From: Aldrovandia affinis
Lineage: Eukaryota > Chordata > Actinopteri > Notacanthiformes > Halosauridae
DNA: 64,000 nucleotides
Direction of reading: 5' to 3'
NCBI GenBank assembly: GCA_029706075.1
Contig: JAINUG010000168.1
Span: 1,178,001 to 1,242,000 of the forward strand
In this document: in pieces, positions 41,990 through 52,727 of the stretch
Layout: every line of letters starts with the position of its first letter
How positions within the stretch are numbered: position 1 is the stretch's first letter
The notes under the pieces: model-generated
What the model saw: the letters and a program-made list of their open reading frames with translations, nothing else
The model's database searches: none
What the model was told of the DNA's origin: nothing
Position numbers and translations under genes: made by a program

Positions 41990-44863
41990 GCATCTTAAAT
42001 GTGGATTGTTAAATGTTAGATCACTTTCCCCCAAGGCGGTTCTTGTGAACGAACTAATCACGGACCATAGTTTTGACCTGATTAGTTTCACTGAAACCTG
42101 GCTTAGGCCTGACGAATACAGTGCACTTAATGAGGCGTCTCCTGATGGTTATGCCAGCTGCCAAGCGCCGCGTCTGTCCGGTAGAGGGGGCGGTGTTGCT
42201 GTGATTTTTTTCAACAAAATTTAGTTTCACACCGAAATGTGGGGATAAGTTCTCCTCTTTTGAGTCGCTTGATATGCTTTCTGGACGGTCAAAAGATATA
42301 GTTACCTCAGTGCAATCCTTCCTCTTAGTAACTATTTATAGACCACCTGGACCGTATACTGTGTTTCTTTCTGAGTTTGCAGTAGTTTTTATCAAGCTTG
42401 GCAACTATGGCAGATAAAGTTGTGATTGTTGGAGATTTCAACATACATGTTGATAATGACAGTGACCCTTTAGGACTGGCTTTTGCAGCTATTATTGACT
42501 CTGTTGGTTTTATTCAAAATATATCTGAACCAACCCACCGCCACAACCATACCTTAGATTTAGTCTTATCCTATGGTATCAATGTGGAGAATATCATTGT
42601 GTCTCCCCATAATCCTGTACTATCGGATCACTTTTTGATTACTTTTGAAATTCAGGTAAATATTCCTATTAAATCGGAACCTAGATACTATTCCAGCCGC
42701 TCTATAAATTCATTGGCGGCTTCAAAATGTATAAATGTACTTCCCGAATCGTTAGTATCAAGTCAGGACCCAAATAGCTTTTTGTCAATTGATCATCAAA
42801 CAGATGCGCTAAATCACATTTTACGGAATACACTTGATGCGGTCGCACCCCTCAAGAGGAAAAATGCAGTGAGAAGAAACTTGCACCCTGGTTTACTGAC
42901 CATACCCATGCCCTTAAACAAGTTTCCAGGAAATTAGAACGCAGATGGCGCTCTACCAATTTAGAGGTTTTTCGCTCTGCTTGGAAGGACAGCCTCATAG
43001 AATACAAGCACGCCCTTATTACAGCTAGGTCATCGTACTTCTCAAAATTAATTGACCAGGATAAAAACAACCCAAGATTTCTATTTAACACGGTAGCTAA
43101 ACTGACAAAAAAACAGTCTTCAGTTTCCATCAGTTATCCTTCTAACTATAATTCCAATGACTTTATGAACTCGTTTACTGATAAGATTGAGACAATCAGA
43201 GAACAAATTATGAAAATGACTCCAATATCTAGCACTCCAACTCCCGAGATAGCACAGGGCTATCAGGAGCAGGGTTGCGTAGAGACCCTTGAGTTTTTCA
43301 CTCCCTTGGATCTGGACAAATTTAGCAAACTGGTTATGTCCTCCAAATCATCTACATGTCTGTTAGACCCCATACCAACAAAGCTTATTAAAGAGCTTTT
43401 GCCTGTGCTAGGCCAGCCCATGTTAGATATCATAAATACATCCATATTACTGGGTTGTGTACCTAGGTCTTTAAAAGTGGCAGTAATCAAGCCTCTTCTA
43501 AAGAAACCAAATCTTGATCCTGTTAATCTGAAGAACTATAGGCCCATTTCAAATGTGCCAAATTTTTGTCAAAATTTTTTAGAGAAATCTGTAGCTCAAC
43601 AATTAACTGCTTTCCTAAAAACGAATAATCTGTATGAAACACTACAATCAGGTTTTAGACCAAACCATAGCACTGAGACAGCAAAGTGCTGTAAAGTTGT
43701 AAATTACTTACTGTTAGCATTGGACACTGGTTGTGTTTCTATTCTAGTGCTCCTTGACATAAGTGCCGCTTTTGACACTATTGACCACCAGATTCTTCTT
43801 CATAGGCTAGAAAACCTGGTTGGTTTGCGTGGACGGGCACTCTCATGGTTTAAATCATACTTATCAGACCGGTTTCAATTTGTGCAATTAGATCAAGAGT
43901 TCTCTGACTACTCTCAGGTTAAATATGGTATTCCACAAGGCTCAGTGCTGGGACCATTACTGTTCTCATTATACTTGCTACCACTGGGTAATGTTATTCG
44001 TAAACATGGTGTGAATTTCCATTGCTATGCAGATGATACACAGCTGTACATATAAATGAAACCAGGTGAAATACTTAAACTCACTCAATTAGAGGCTTGT
44101 ATCTCTGATATAAAGAATTGGATGACAGTAAATTTCCTGCTTTTAAATTCAGATAAAACAGAGATGATGGTTTTGGGCCCCAAAAAATGAAGGAACAAGT
44201 TGGATCTGCAGTTAAATGCAGGTGATTGCATAGTTACATCAAGTCTTATGGTTAAGAACCTTGGTTTTATTATTGATCAGGACCTTACATTTGACACTCA
44301 TATTAAAAACACTTCCAGAGTAGCTTTCTTTCACCTAAGAAACATAGATAAAATTCGGCACATTCTGTCATTAGAGGATGCTAAAACCTTGATGCATGCT
44401 TTTGTCGCATCGAGGCTAGACTATTGTAATGTCTTATTATCCTGCTCCTCTAGTAGCTCTCTAAAGAGTCTTCAACTAGTACAGAATACAGCGGCACGTA
44501 TTTTGACTAGATCCAAAAAGTATGAGCACATTACTCCAGTGTTAGCATCACTACATTGGCTTCCTATTAAATATCGGGCTGATTATAAAGTACTGTTGCA
44601 AACTTTTAAAGCAGTAAACGGACTTGCACCTTTATATCTGACCGAAATGATTGCCCCCTATAAGACTGCTTAGTTCACAAGAAGCCGGCCATCTATTACT
44701 CCCTAGAATTTTGAAAAGCACAGCTGGTGGTAGAGCCTTCTCTTTTAGAGCTCCTCTGTTGTGGAACGGTTTACCAAGGCATGTTAGGGATTCGGACACA
44801 GTTTCAATTTTTAAGTGTAGATTAAAAACATATATTTTCAGCCTAGCCTACTGCCAAACATAG
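41990..44863 (+). pseudogene. LINE-A ORF2: endonuclease plus reverse transcriptase
   Basis: APE-type endonuclease: CGLLNVRSLSPKAVLVNELI (N), LISFTETWLRPDE (E), SGRGGGVAVIF, then after a frameshift VVIVGDFNIHVDNDSD (D..N) and PVLSDHFLITFE (S-D-H). RT from 43165: [79 protein letters not shown], and [11 protein letters not shown], where a stop follows at 44053. The C-terminal part resumes: NLGFIIDQDLTFDTHIK, SRLDYCNVLL, LASLHWLPIKYRADYKVLLQ and APLLWNGLP, ending at 44863 after one more shift. All main catalytic residues are visible. Several breaks make it inactive. Confidence 0.9.
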
Positions 44864-45486
44864 TCTAGGTGGAGAGATGGAGAAGGCCGTGCCCTAGTGT
44901 CTTATGGAGTAAGAAACTTTCCATACTGTCACCTCCTCAATGTGTTACCACCACTGTTATGCTGGTTATCCTTGATCAGGTGTGGATGGTTTGGAACTCT
45001 CATGGCTGCGTGTTTTCTCTGTCCCTCTCCTAATAGGTATGCTGCCATAGCTTACACCTGTTGGGGCTGTCTGTATATTTCCTATGCTTGTGCTCCCCTG
45101 CTCTTACATAATGCTACTGGCTATAGCACTGCTTTTTTTTTCCTGACTGCATGTTCTCTTCTCTGCCTCGGCCTCTGACTCGGGGGCACTTGCCCCCGAG
45201 CCCTAGATCCTGCGAGAAGTGTGAGCTGCCCCCATCAACCCTCACCCCCACGCCAACCCCAGTTCCAGGATCTGGACCCTCTCCGCATGGTTTAGCCCCC
45301 CCCCTGACTACCTAACTCAGAAGAAGCAAAGTCTTTCAGCCCTGAGCCACCTTGGACTGACCATGACATGGTCTTTTTTGGACATACCCTGTGCCGGCCA
45401 GAAGAGGATGGGCTCCCCCCCTTTTTAGTCTGGTTCCTCCCAAGGTTTCTCCCTACCAAGGGAGTTTTTCCTTGCCACTGTTGCCT

Positions 45487-45612
45487 TTAGACGATGCCTA
45501 TCACTGTATTACTTCACTGATCTCTTGTGCGAACTATGATTGTTCTTACCATGTAATAATGCACATCTAGTAAATCGCTCTGGATAAGAGCGTCTGCTAT
45601 ATGCTTAAAAAA
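45487..45612 (+). mobile_element. LINE-B-type 3' tail joined to LINE-A
   Basis: Directly after the LINE-A 3' UTR comes GACGATGCCTATCACTGTAT, TTGTTCTTACCATGTAATAA and TCGCTCTGGATAAGAGCGTC with TGCTATATGCTTAAAA. This is the last 125 bp of LINE-B. It is either an independent, extremely 5'-truncated insertion or a chimeric 3' end of LINE-A. Confidence 0.75.
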
Positions 45613-45985
45613 GTGTATATGCACCCTGCTTTCTTTGTTTTGTTAAATGAATATTCTGCACATTAAGGTGTGACATGTTACATTTATATGTAATCTAAAG
45701 CACAACACAAAACATCTGGATATTTGCAACTTTAAATATATAATTTAGAATGGCGTGAAGACCACAGTCGATCATTCTTTGTTGCAGAATCTCCGAGTTT
45801 AATGTACTGTCAGTACAATAGACTTTAATAGACAATAGCCTCCATTCGCTAACCAACCAATCAATGCTGTGCAACATCTACAGGACATGTTGTGAGTTAG
45901 ATTTTTGTGCTAGGTACGCAACATCGTACGTGTTGCAGAGGATGTCGCGTTGCAGTCACGTTGCAGTCGCGCGAGCATGTATAGG
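45613..45985. repeat. Small interspersed repeat of unknown type
   Basis: The right part, GTACGTGTTGCAGAGGATGT to CGAGCATGTATAGGCCTTTA, resembles the complement of 9287-9330. It falls between L1 ORF1 and the LINE insertion. No coding potential; termini unclear. Confidence 0.35.
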
Positions 45986-46735
45986 CCTTTAGGGTTGTCA
46001 AATCGTTGCTTGGCTCCTCCGCCAGTGGCAAACCACAACACCGCTGGGCAGCTCAGACCAAACTCAATCTTGCGCTCATGCAGCAGCTTCTTGCACTTTG
46101 AGAATGACTGTCGCCAGTTCTGCGTGCCCTTGGAGTAATCTTGGTAAATGCTGATCTTACGCTCTTTCCATCGTATGTCTCCGCAAATTATTGCGCCGTG
46201 ATCGGTCTTCCATCTCATCCAGCCTTCGACGGAGTGATTCCACCTCGGCCACGGTCACTGCAGGATTAGCTTTCACCTCTGCTGCTGCATCCTCCAGAAA
46301 GTTGAGCCAACCCTCGACTTCAGAGAGATGACCAAGTACCTCAGAGAGTTTCCCCTCGATTGAAGCTGTGGCTCTCCTAATGTTGGTAAGTTGGCTCTTC
46401 TGGTCCTCGGACATTTTTTTTTAACAGTGTGTGGATAGCAGCGTTGGAGGCCTCGTCCTCAGTGCTTACAGCAGCTCCATCGCCATCTTGAGGAATATCT
46501 GGAGACTTTTATCTGGTCTGATATTGTCCGTGACCTTCTTGCTTTTGTCCCACTTTTTGTTAGTCGGCCATGGTGGTGTTATTTTGGGGTATAGTAGTAC
46601 ACTGAACTTAGTCAGAAACGTCGAGGTATATCGTAATTTAACTAAATAAATGCAGTGGTGCTCAAAGCTTCCCTCTCAAGCCACCATTCTTGGTCGCGTC
46701 ACGTGACGTCTGTGTCTGGGGTGCTTTCTAACAGT

Positions 46736-47316
46736 GTTCCCTGCATGATGTATTGAAATAGAACATTTGCTGGTTTTATGCCATTGGCTGGCGTTAACCT
46801 CTTAGTTTATCTCCCTGCTGGCTTGTGTGCTAGTGTAACAGAGGCAAATAGGTCTAATTTTCATGCCATTGGCAACTGAACAGAGACATGTACATCTCCC
46901 CTCCTAGCTAGTGTGCTTTTAGCAGGAGACTGCCTGCCAGAAGGCTGGTGATGTTACGCTTGAGTGCTTTAATTCTGCAGACCTCTCTTTCAGTTTCCCC
47001 GTCTTCAGGTGAACAGCTTTAGCAAACTAGGCTCTTGGTTGCTATCAGACTCAATAGCTATTGCTGTGGGCCATCTGATGGCTCAGACTGCTTTGTCTGG
47101 GCATCGTATCGCAGCTACGATAGGCTCCCTTGCATGTCTGTCTATTTCACTGCTGGCCAGGAACTGGGTAAAGCACTGTCCCCAGCTTTATATATCGGCA
47201 CTGGTAGCCTGTACTCACCCTTTGCACCAGGGCTTTATTTTACATCATTCCCACATAGAGCCAATCTCTAGTTAAGTGAAGCTCTACATATAAATAAAAT
47301 AGAAATAAAATGTCCT
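46736..47316. other. No gene recognised
   Basis: Two overlapping plus-strand ORFs at 47009-47275 have no recognisable domain. I see no splice-bounded exon or RNA gene. Confidence 0.35.
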
Positions 47317-47547
47317 GTTACGTTTGCAACCTTGGTCTTATGAATGTAAGAGCGAACTGATTGGCTTATCTGCCCTGCTGCGGGATACCCTGAAATTTCA
47401 CGAGGCTAATTCAGTGGGCATAAGCCCCTTTTATAGTGGAAGGGATGGTGCCATTTATTCAGTCTGTCTTTGGCAATTTCACAATTCCCATATCCAAAGC
47501 CAATGAGTTCGCACTTACAATCATAAAACCAAGGTTACCTATGTAAC
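47317..47547. mobile_element. MITE with ~40-bp inverted repeats
   Basis: The left arm GTTACGTTTGCAACCTTGGT, then CTTATGAATGTAAGAGCGAAC, is repeated inverted at 47507-47547 (GTTCGCACTTACAATCAT to ACCTATGTAAC) with a few mismatches. The 231-bp element has no ORF. The superfamily is unclear; no TSD was read. Confidence 0.75.
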
Positions 47548-47586
47548 TGGCTAGTAAAGGCTAGTAAAACCTGAGGCCTGTTAATA

Positions 47587-47728
47587 ATATATGCCATTTA
47601 GCGGACGCTTTTATCCAAAGCGACTTACAGTAGTGAATGCATATTTTTCAGTATATGTGGTCCCAGTTGGGATTGAACCCACAATCTAAGCATTGCCAAC
47701 GCCATGCTCTATCTACTGAGCCACACAG
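47587..47728 (-). mobile_element. tRNA-derived SINE
   Basis: On the minus strand it reads TGTGGCTCAGTAGATAGAGC (A box), TTAGATTGTGGGTTCAATCC (B box) and the tail GTCGCTTTGGATAAAAGCGT with CCGCTAAATGGC. Same family as the SINE at 30642-30789. Both promoter boxes remain recognisable. Confidence 0.8.
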
Positions 47729-47839
47729 AACCACAATAAGGCTATTTTATATTTTCTTTGAGCAGGAGCACCTTACCAGGGTCTAATGTGGTTGTGAGTC
47801 TGGAAAAAGATGTATTAAGGAGCAATAGGTGAGATTACG

Positions 47840-48300
47840 ATACAATATGATACACTTTATTTGTCCTTGTGGGGAAACTTGTCTTGGACTCTCAGTAGCT
47901 GCTTCACAGTAATTACACATACGTATAACAAAAATATCAAACAGGCTGTACAACACAGTGCATCTACGCAATACATCTGCACATTCACATTCTTTCATAC
48001 ACAATCATTCAGAAAGGTGTAATGGCAGTGAAGACATATTGCACAAACCCATGCGGCCAACAACTAACCTCACCTCTTAGCATTTAAAAAAGTAATTGCC
48101 ATAGGCAGGAATGAGTGTTTATAGTGGTTTAGTCTACACTGAGGTACCCTGAAGCTGGAATTCAAGGCAAAGAATGTGAGTGGGAACAGACACCATTTCC
48201 TGTGCCTGTCTGATGACAGATTCCTTGTAGATTGTCTGAAGGGATAGATGTTCCTTAACCCCCATAATCTTCATAGCAGTCCACCCCAGATGAGCAATCT
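47840..48300 (-). pseudogene. Rex1/CR1-like LINE C-terminus and 3' UTR
   Basis: On the minus strand, frame-shifted pieces read KESVIRQAQEMVS and HILCLEFQL, then NHYKHSFLPMAITFLNAKR and a stop. The 3' UTR ends CAAGTTTCCCCACAAGGACA followed by AATAAAG. The HSF[LV]P.AI..LN ending and the TTTCCCC..GGACAATAAA end are typical of Rex1-like LINEs in fish. It is strongly 5'-truncated. Confidence 0.65.
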
Positions 48301-48846
48301 GACCTTACAAACGTCGTCATCATGCCACCTTACCACACCACATAAAACTGACAAAATAGTAAAACAAAAAAACAGCAACAGAAGCACAGGAGTCTGCATT
48401 GCAGCAGGGCCATGCCAAAAATGTTTTACTCCAAACTGTTTTAAAAGTATCTGAAGCTTTAACATGTTATTTTATTAGGAACCTATCAGTTGAGAATGTT
48501 TGGCACCTGTTTTCATTCTCTTTATTTCTGTTTCTGAATTCTTCCTTCTACCTTTTTCTTCGCTCTTTCTCTTTGTCTCTCCACTGAGACAGCTTGGCAC
48601 TGCTTTCCATTCTAAAAGGTGTGGGGCTTCAGAAATGGAATGATTAACAGATTTCATGAGATGCTGAACTCACCACAGTTTTGATGCTACAGCTATACAA
48701 TTTATTTTGCCTGCAGTGTAATTGGAATCTCTTTGTGTCAACAACTAGCATTGAGATTTCTCATCGGAAATAAACAGATATTAACTGAAAATATCCGATC
48801 AAACCAGTCCAAATGCATTCCAATGCATAATGCATAATGCATAATA
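48301..48846. other. No gene recognised
   Basis: AT-rich sequence with CT-rich patches. No family was recognised. Confidence 0.35.
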
Positions 48847-49803
48847 CAGGCAGTCCCCGGGTTACGAACGTCCGGCTTACGGACAACTCGTACTTACGAA
48901 CGGACTGCCATAAGGCCTATTATGCTTAAAAAATTTAGTTAAATACAATGGTTCGTAATAATGAAGGAACGCACTACTTTGTGATGCTCATGAAAACATT
49001 GCACGGTTTCAGCGGTTCGTCAGCTCAAGGAACAGAGATCACCGTCCGTTATTTTAAGTCAGATCACGGTCCCGTTTTTCTCTTTCTCTTACCCTTAAAA
49101 CGATGCCTCCAAAGCGTAAATCCGATGCAAGTGCTGGTGATGCATCAAAGAAAAGGAAAACAATCACCATGGAAAGTAAAGTTGAAATAATAAAGAGATC
49201 GGAGAGAGGTGAAACGCCATCAGCCATTGGGAAAGCATTAGGCTACAGCCGGTCAACGATCAGAACACTTTTAAAAGACAAAGGGAGAATAATGGAGCAT
49301 GTGAAAGGCCATGCCCCGATAAATGGCACGATTATTACCAACGCAATGCAGTTTAATTATTGAGAGGGAAAGGCTATTGATAGGATAGAAGACCAAAATC
49401 AGCGTAATATGCCTATTAGCCTTTATTTAGTGCAAGAAAAGGCTCGAAGCCTTTCTTTAATGTTTTTTTTTTTTACAGTACAGTACATAGTTACTTTTAT
49501 AATTACTGTATTATTATTAATATTACAGTATTATTATTATTACAGTATTATTATTACAGTATTATTATTATTATTACAGTATTATTATGTACTGAATGTT
49601 ATGTTTAAGATGTTTTATTGTATTTGGAAGTTTTTCTTAAGTGTTTTATATGCACAGAAAGGTAAAATAAATACTATACTAAGACAAACATTTGACTAAG
49701 TGATGATTAATAAGAACTGTAAATACCTGTTCCGACTTACATACAAATTCGACGTAAAGACAGACGTAAGAACGGATCTCGTTCGTAACCCGGGGACTGC
49801 GTG
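48847..49803 (+). mobile_element. pogo/Tigger-like transposon, internally deleted (second family)
   Basis: The left end CAGGCAGTCCCCGGGTTACG and, inverted, the right end CGTAACCCGGGGACTGCGTG. The TA target is duplicated at 48845-48846 and 49804-49805. The copy is 957 bp. It has an ATT-rich microsatellite (49498-49590) in place of most of the transposase gene. Confidence 0.88.
49103..49363 (+). pseudogene. pogo-like transposase N-terminal DNA-binding part
   Basis: The 86-residue frame reads MPPKRKSDASAGDASKKRKT, ITMESKVEIIKRSERGETPS and AIGKALGYSRSTIRTLLKDK. This is the CENP-B N-terminal helix-turn-helix (ESK.EII...E.G.....I...G.S.STIRT.LKDK), followed by a few residues and a stop. As in the copy at 38223, the DDE domain has been deleted. 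The MPPKRK start is the usual one for the group. Confidence 0.82.
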
Positions 49804-50869
49804 TATATGCAAAAAGGCATGAAAATTAACATACACAGTAGGCTCCATTTTTAGTCACACCCTTGATAAAGATGAACAAGAGATGAATATATTTTATGCT
49901 CAAAAAATTCCAAACCTGTATTACATTTCAATTGTTCAGAAAAACATATTTTGCTTTATTAATAATATTTTTTTTCCAGAAAACATCTGGACCACAATTA
50001 TTTATACATTCTTTTAAATGTAATCCAACAAAAACAAATCTTCATAAATATACAACTTATTTTAAGTTCATTGTAAGTTTATGGAACTATACCGTGACCT
50101 ACAATGGTATCCTGTTTCCCTAGGGTATAAAAAGGGGGATGCGTTTGAAATACTGTGGTCAGCCATCATCATGGTGAAAGGCAAAGCACACCCTGAAAGC
50201 ATCAGATAAAAGATTATTAACCTCTACAGATCAGAAGCTACAAAAAACGAAAAAGTTAAAAGATACCGCTTTCCATTGTTGTGTCAATTATTAGGAAGTT
50301 TAAGTCCACTGGAACAGTGGCTAACCTGCCAGGTAGAGGACGCAAATCTATCTTACCCCCCATGTGTAGTTAGACAGATGGTCGAGAGGCAAAAATAAGT
50401 CCAAGGGGCACAGTTCACAATCTCCAAAACAACCTGCTATCTTGGGTTACAAGGTGTTTAAAGCTACCATTCGACGATGCCTACATGACAATGGCCTTAT
50501 GGCGGAGTTGCAAAAAGGAAGCCTCTTTTGCAGACAATTCACCAACAAAAAAGCGTCTTGAATTCGTCAAACTACATCTGAACTACAATTGGAACCGTGT
50601 CTTGTGCCCAAATCGAGTTTTTTGGACACAGCGTTATGTTTGGCGTCCAAAGAATGCAAGTAATGGCCTACGGTGAACAATGGTGGTGGATGCTTTAATG
50701 CTTTGGGGTTGTTTTGCATCCACAGGCCCTGGGGCCCTTATTAAAATAGATGGAACCATGAACTCCAGCATGGACCAAGACATATTGTCCAAAAACCTTG
50801 TTCCCTCTGCCAGGAAGTTACACCTTGACTGCAGATGGACCTTCCAACAAGACAACGATCCCAAACCTA

Positions 50870-52311
50870 CACTACCGGTCAAAAGGTTTAGAACACCCCC
50901 ATTTTTCCAGTTTTTACTGAAATTTAAGCAGTTCAAGTCCAGTGAATAACCTTAAAACGGTACAAAGGTAAGCGGTTTAAGAAAAATAATGTAAATTTCA
51001 GTTATAAAAAAAAAGGCCCTTTTCAGGGAACAAGTAATGGGTTAACAACTTACAGCTGTTCTGCAGCAATGAAAGTAAATTAAGCCTTGAAAGTTGATGC
51101 AAACAATTCCTACAGGTGTCCCAACTTTTGTTGATTACTTACAAACCCTCTGTTGGTATAAAAGGAGTGTTGGAACAGACTGTTACTACACCCTCTGAAG
51201 CATTATTTGGACAATATTGCACTGCAGGAAGTAATATATTGCTATCATAATGGCGAGATAAAGGCAATTAACAAAGGAAGACAGACAGACCATTATAACC
51301 CTCTTTCCTTTAGAGAAATTGCAAAGGCAGCCAAGGGTACAGTTTCCTACACCATCAAAAGGCACTTGGAAACTGGAGGAAACTCTGACAGGAAGAGGTC
51401 TGGCAGACCCAAGGCCACAACAAAATCAGAAAACAAGTTTCAACAGCTTGTGTGATAGGCGGTTCACAGGACAACAGCTTCAAGCACAGCTTAACACTGG
51501 TCGAAGTAAGGAAGTCTCAGTTTCAACTGTGAAAAGAAGACTTCCAGCTGACCTGTTTGACAGGTTGAGTGGCAGTAAGAAAGCCATTGCGAAGATAGTA
51601 AAATAAGAAAAAGAGGCTTGCCTGGGCCATGAAGCACCGCCAGTGGACTACTGAAGACTGGAAGGTCTTATGGACCAATGAATCAAAAATTGAAATCTTC
51701 GGTAAGTCATGCGGGGTTTTTGTACGCTGTCGAGGAGGCGAAAGGATGGTTCCTCAGTGTGTGACACCAACTGTCAAACATGGAGGAGGGAGCGTGATGG
51801 TCTGGGGCTCTTTTGCTGGATCCAGAGTCGGCGACTTGCACAGAGTGACTGGCACCCTGAACCAAAAGGGCTACCACAGCATTTTGCAGTGCCATGCAAT
51901 ACCCTCTGGTCTATGCCTAGTTAGTCAGGGGTTCATCCTACAGCAAGATAATGACCCAAAACATACCTCCAGGCTATGTCAGATCTACCTTAGAAGGAAA
52001 GAACAAGTTGATAGGCTTCAAATCATGGAATGGCTAGCAGAGTCTCCAGACTTAAACCCTACGAGCTGGTTTGGGATGAACTGGACAGAACGGTGAAAGC
52101 AAAACAACCTACATTTGTGCAACACATTTGTGGGAACTTCTGCAACACTGTTGGGAAGAACTTTCGGAACAATATTTGATTTCCATTGTAGAAAGAATGC
52201 GAAATAATGTAGAAAGAGTGTGTTCGGCTGTTATATCTGCAAAAGGTGGCTACTTTGATGAGTCAAAAATGTAGATACAATTTTGTTAAACAAAACTTTT
52301 GACCGGTAGTG
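50870..52311 (+). pseudogene. Inner Tc1-like transposon, 1442 bp
   Basis: The termini CACTACCGGTCAAAAGG and CTTTTGACCGGTAGTG; TA at 50868-50869 and 52312-52313. Transposase frames: 51207-51455 (REIAKAAKGTVSYTIKRHLE, SDRKRSGRPKATTKSE: HTH and linker), 51454-51606 in another frame (RRFTGQQLQAQLNTGRSKEV), and 51629-52096 (HRQWTTEDWKVLWTNESKIE, KHGGGSVMVWGSFAGSRVGD, LQQDNDPKHTSR, WLAESPDLNP). The DDE aspartate blocks (TNESK replaces the usual TDESK, QQDNDPKH) are seen; the final E block is damaged (PDLNPTSWFG). Frameshifts make it inactive. It inserted into the transposase gene of the outer element. Confidence 0.9.
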
Positions 52312-52727
52312 TATGTCCAAAGAAACAAAGAAATGGTTGAAAGAGCACAAGATAAATGTCCTGACGTGGCCCTCTCAGTCTCCAGACCTGAATCCAATTG
52401 AGCCTTTGTGGTTTGAACTCAAAAAAGTGGTCCACAAACATCAACCCAAGAATCTGAACGAACTAGAACAATTCTACATGGAGGAATGGTTGAGGATCCC
52501 CCCCAAGAAGTTATATAACCTCGTATGACACTACAGAAGGTGACTACTTGCTGTTATAATGGCCAAGGGAGGAACCACAAAGTACTGAAGTATCAGCCCG
52601 TGTTTGTAGTTGAGCGTTCCTTGAGTAGCGGAAGGAACCTTGGAGTTGTTAATTAGTCTGTATTGTTGTCAGGTGGCACTCGCCACTTAGTGCCTAGCAT
52701 CACTCGGCTATATTAGCAACTATAGTT

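Larger units (their letters stand above)
40660..45480 (+). pseudogene. L2-type LINE (family A), nearly full length with 5' UTR and two ORFs
   Basis: The longest LINE-A copy, in the opposite orientation to the L1 it interrupts. After a 5' UTR, ORF1 lies at 40903-41758 and ORF2 at about 41990-44863. The 3' UTR ends TGGTTCCTCCCAAGGTTTCT and GGGAGTTTTTCCTTGCCACT near 45480, a standard fish L2 ending, followed by a LINE-B-type tail (45487-45612). At least four frameshifts or stops interrupt the ORFs. The exact 5' boundary and TSD were not resolved. Confidence 0.85.
36250..46735 (-). pseudogene. L1-like (Tx1/L1 clade) LINE with two ORFs, interrupted
   Basis: The minus strand carries ORF1 at the right and ORF2 at the left. 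ORF1 (46414 to about 45975): a coiled coil (IEGKLSEVLGHLSEVEGWLN), ESLRRRLDEMEDRSRRNNLR and ERKISIYQDYSKGTQ. ORF2 starts at 40557 with endonuclease pieces (SFTTWNVKGLN, IVFIQESHL, ILGGNFN). RT pieces follow: LPSGKGPGPDGFIAEFYK, SCRPISLINCDVKILAKI (39030-39210), ALSLDAEKAFDRFEW (38790), and QGCLLSPLLFVLALEPLA (37860). Then INWSKCEALPL-like, and a C-terminal zinc knuckle, CQQEGTLVHCLWSCP, near 36600. The YADD block between LEPLA and NWSK is deleted. A pogo-like element (37960-38700) and a complete L2-type LINE (about 40660-45612) interrupt it. Confidence 0.8.
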
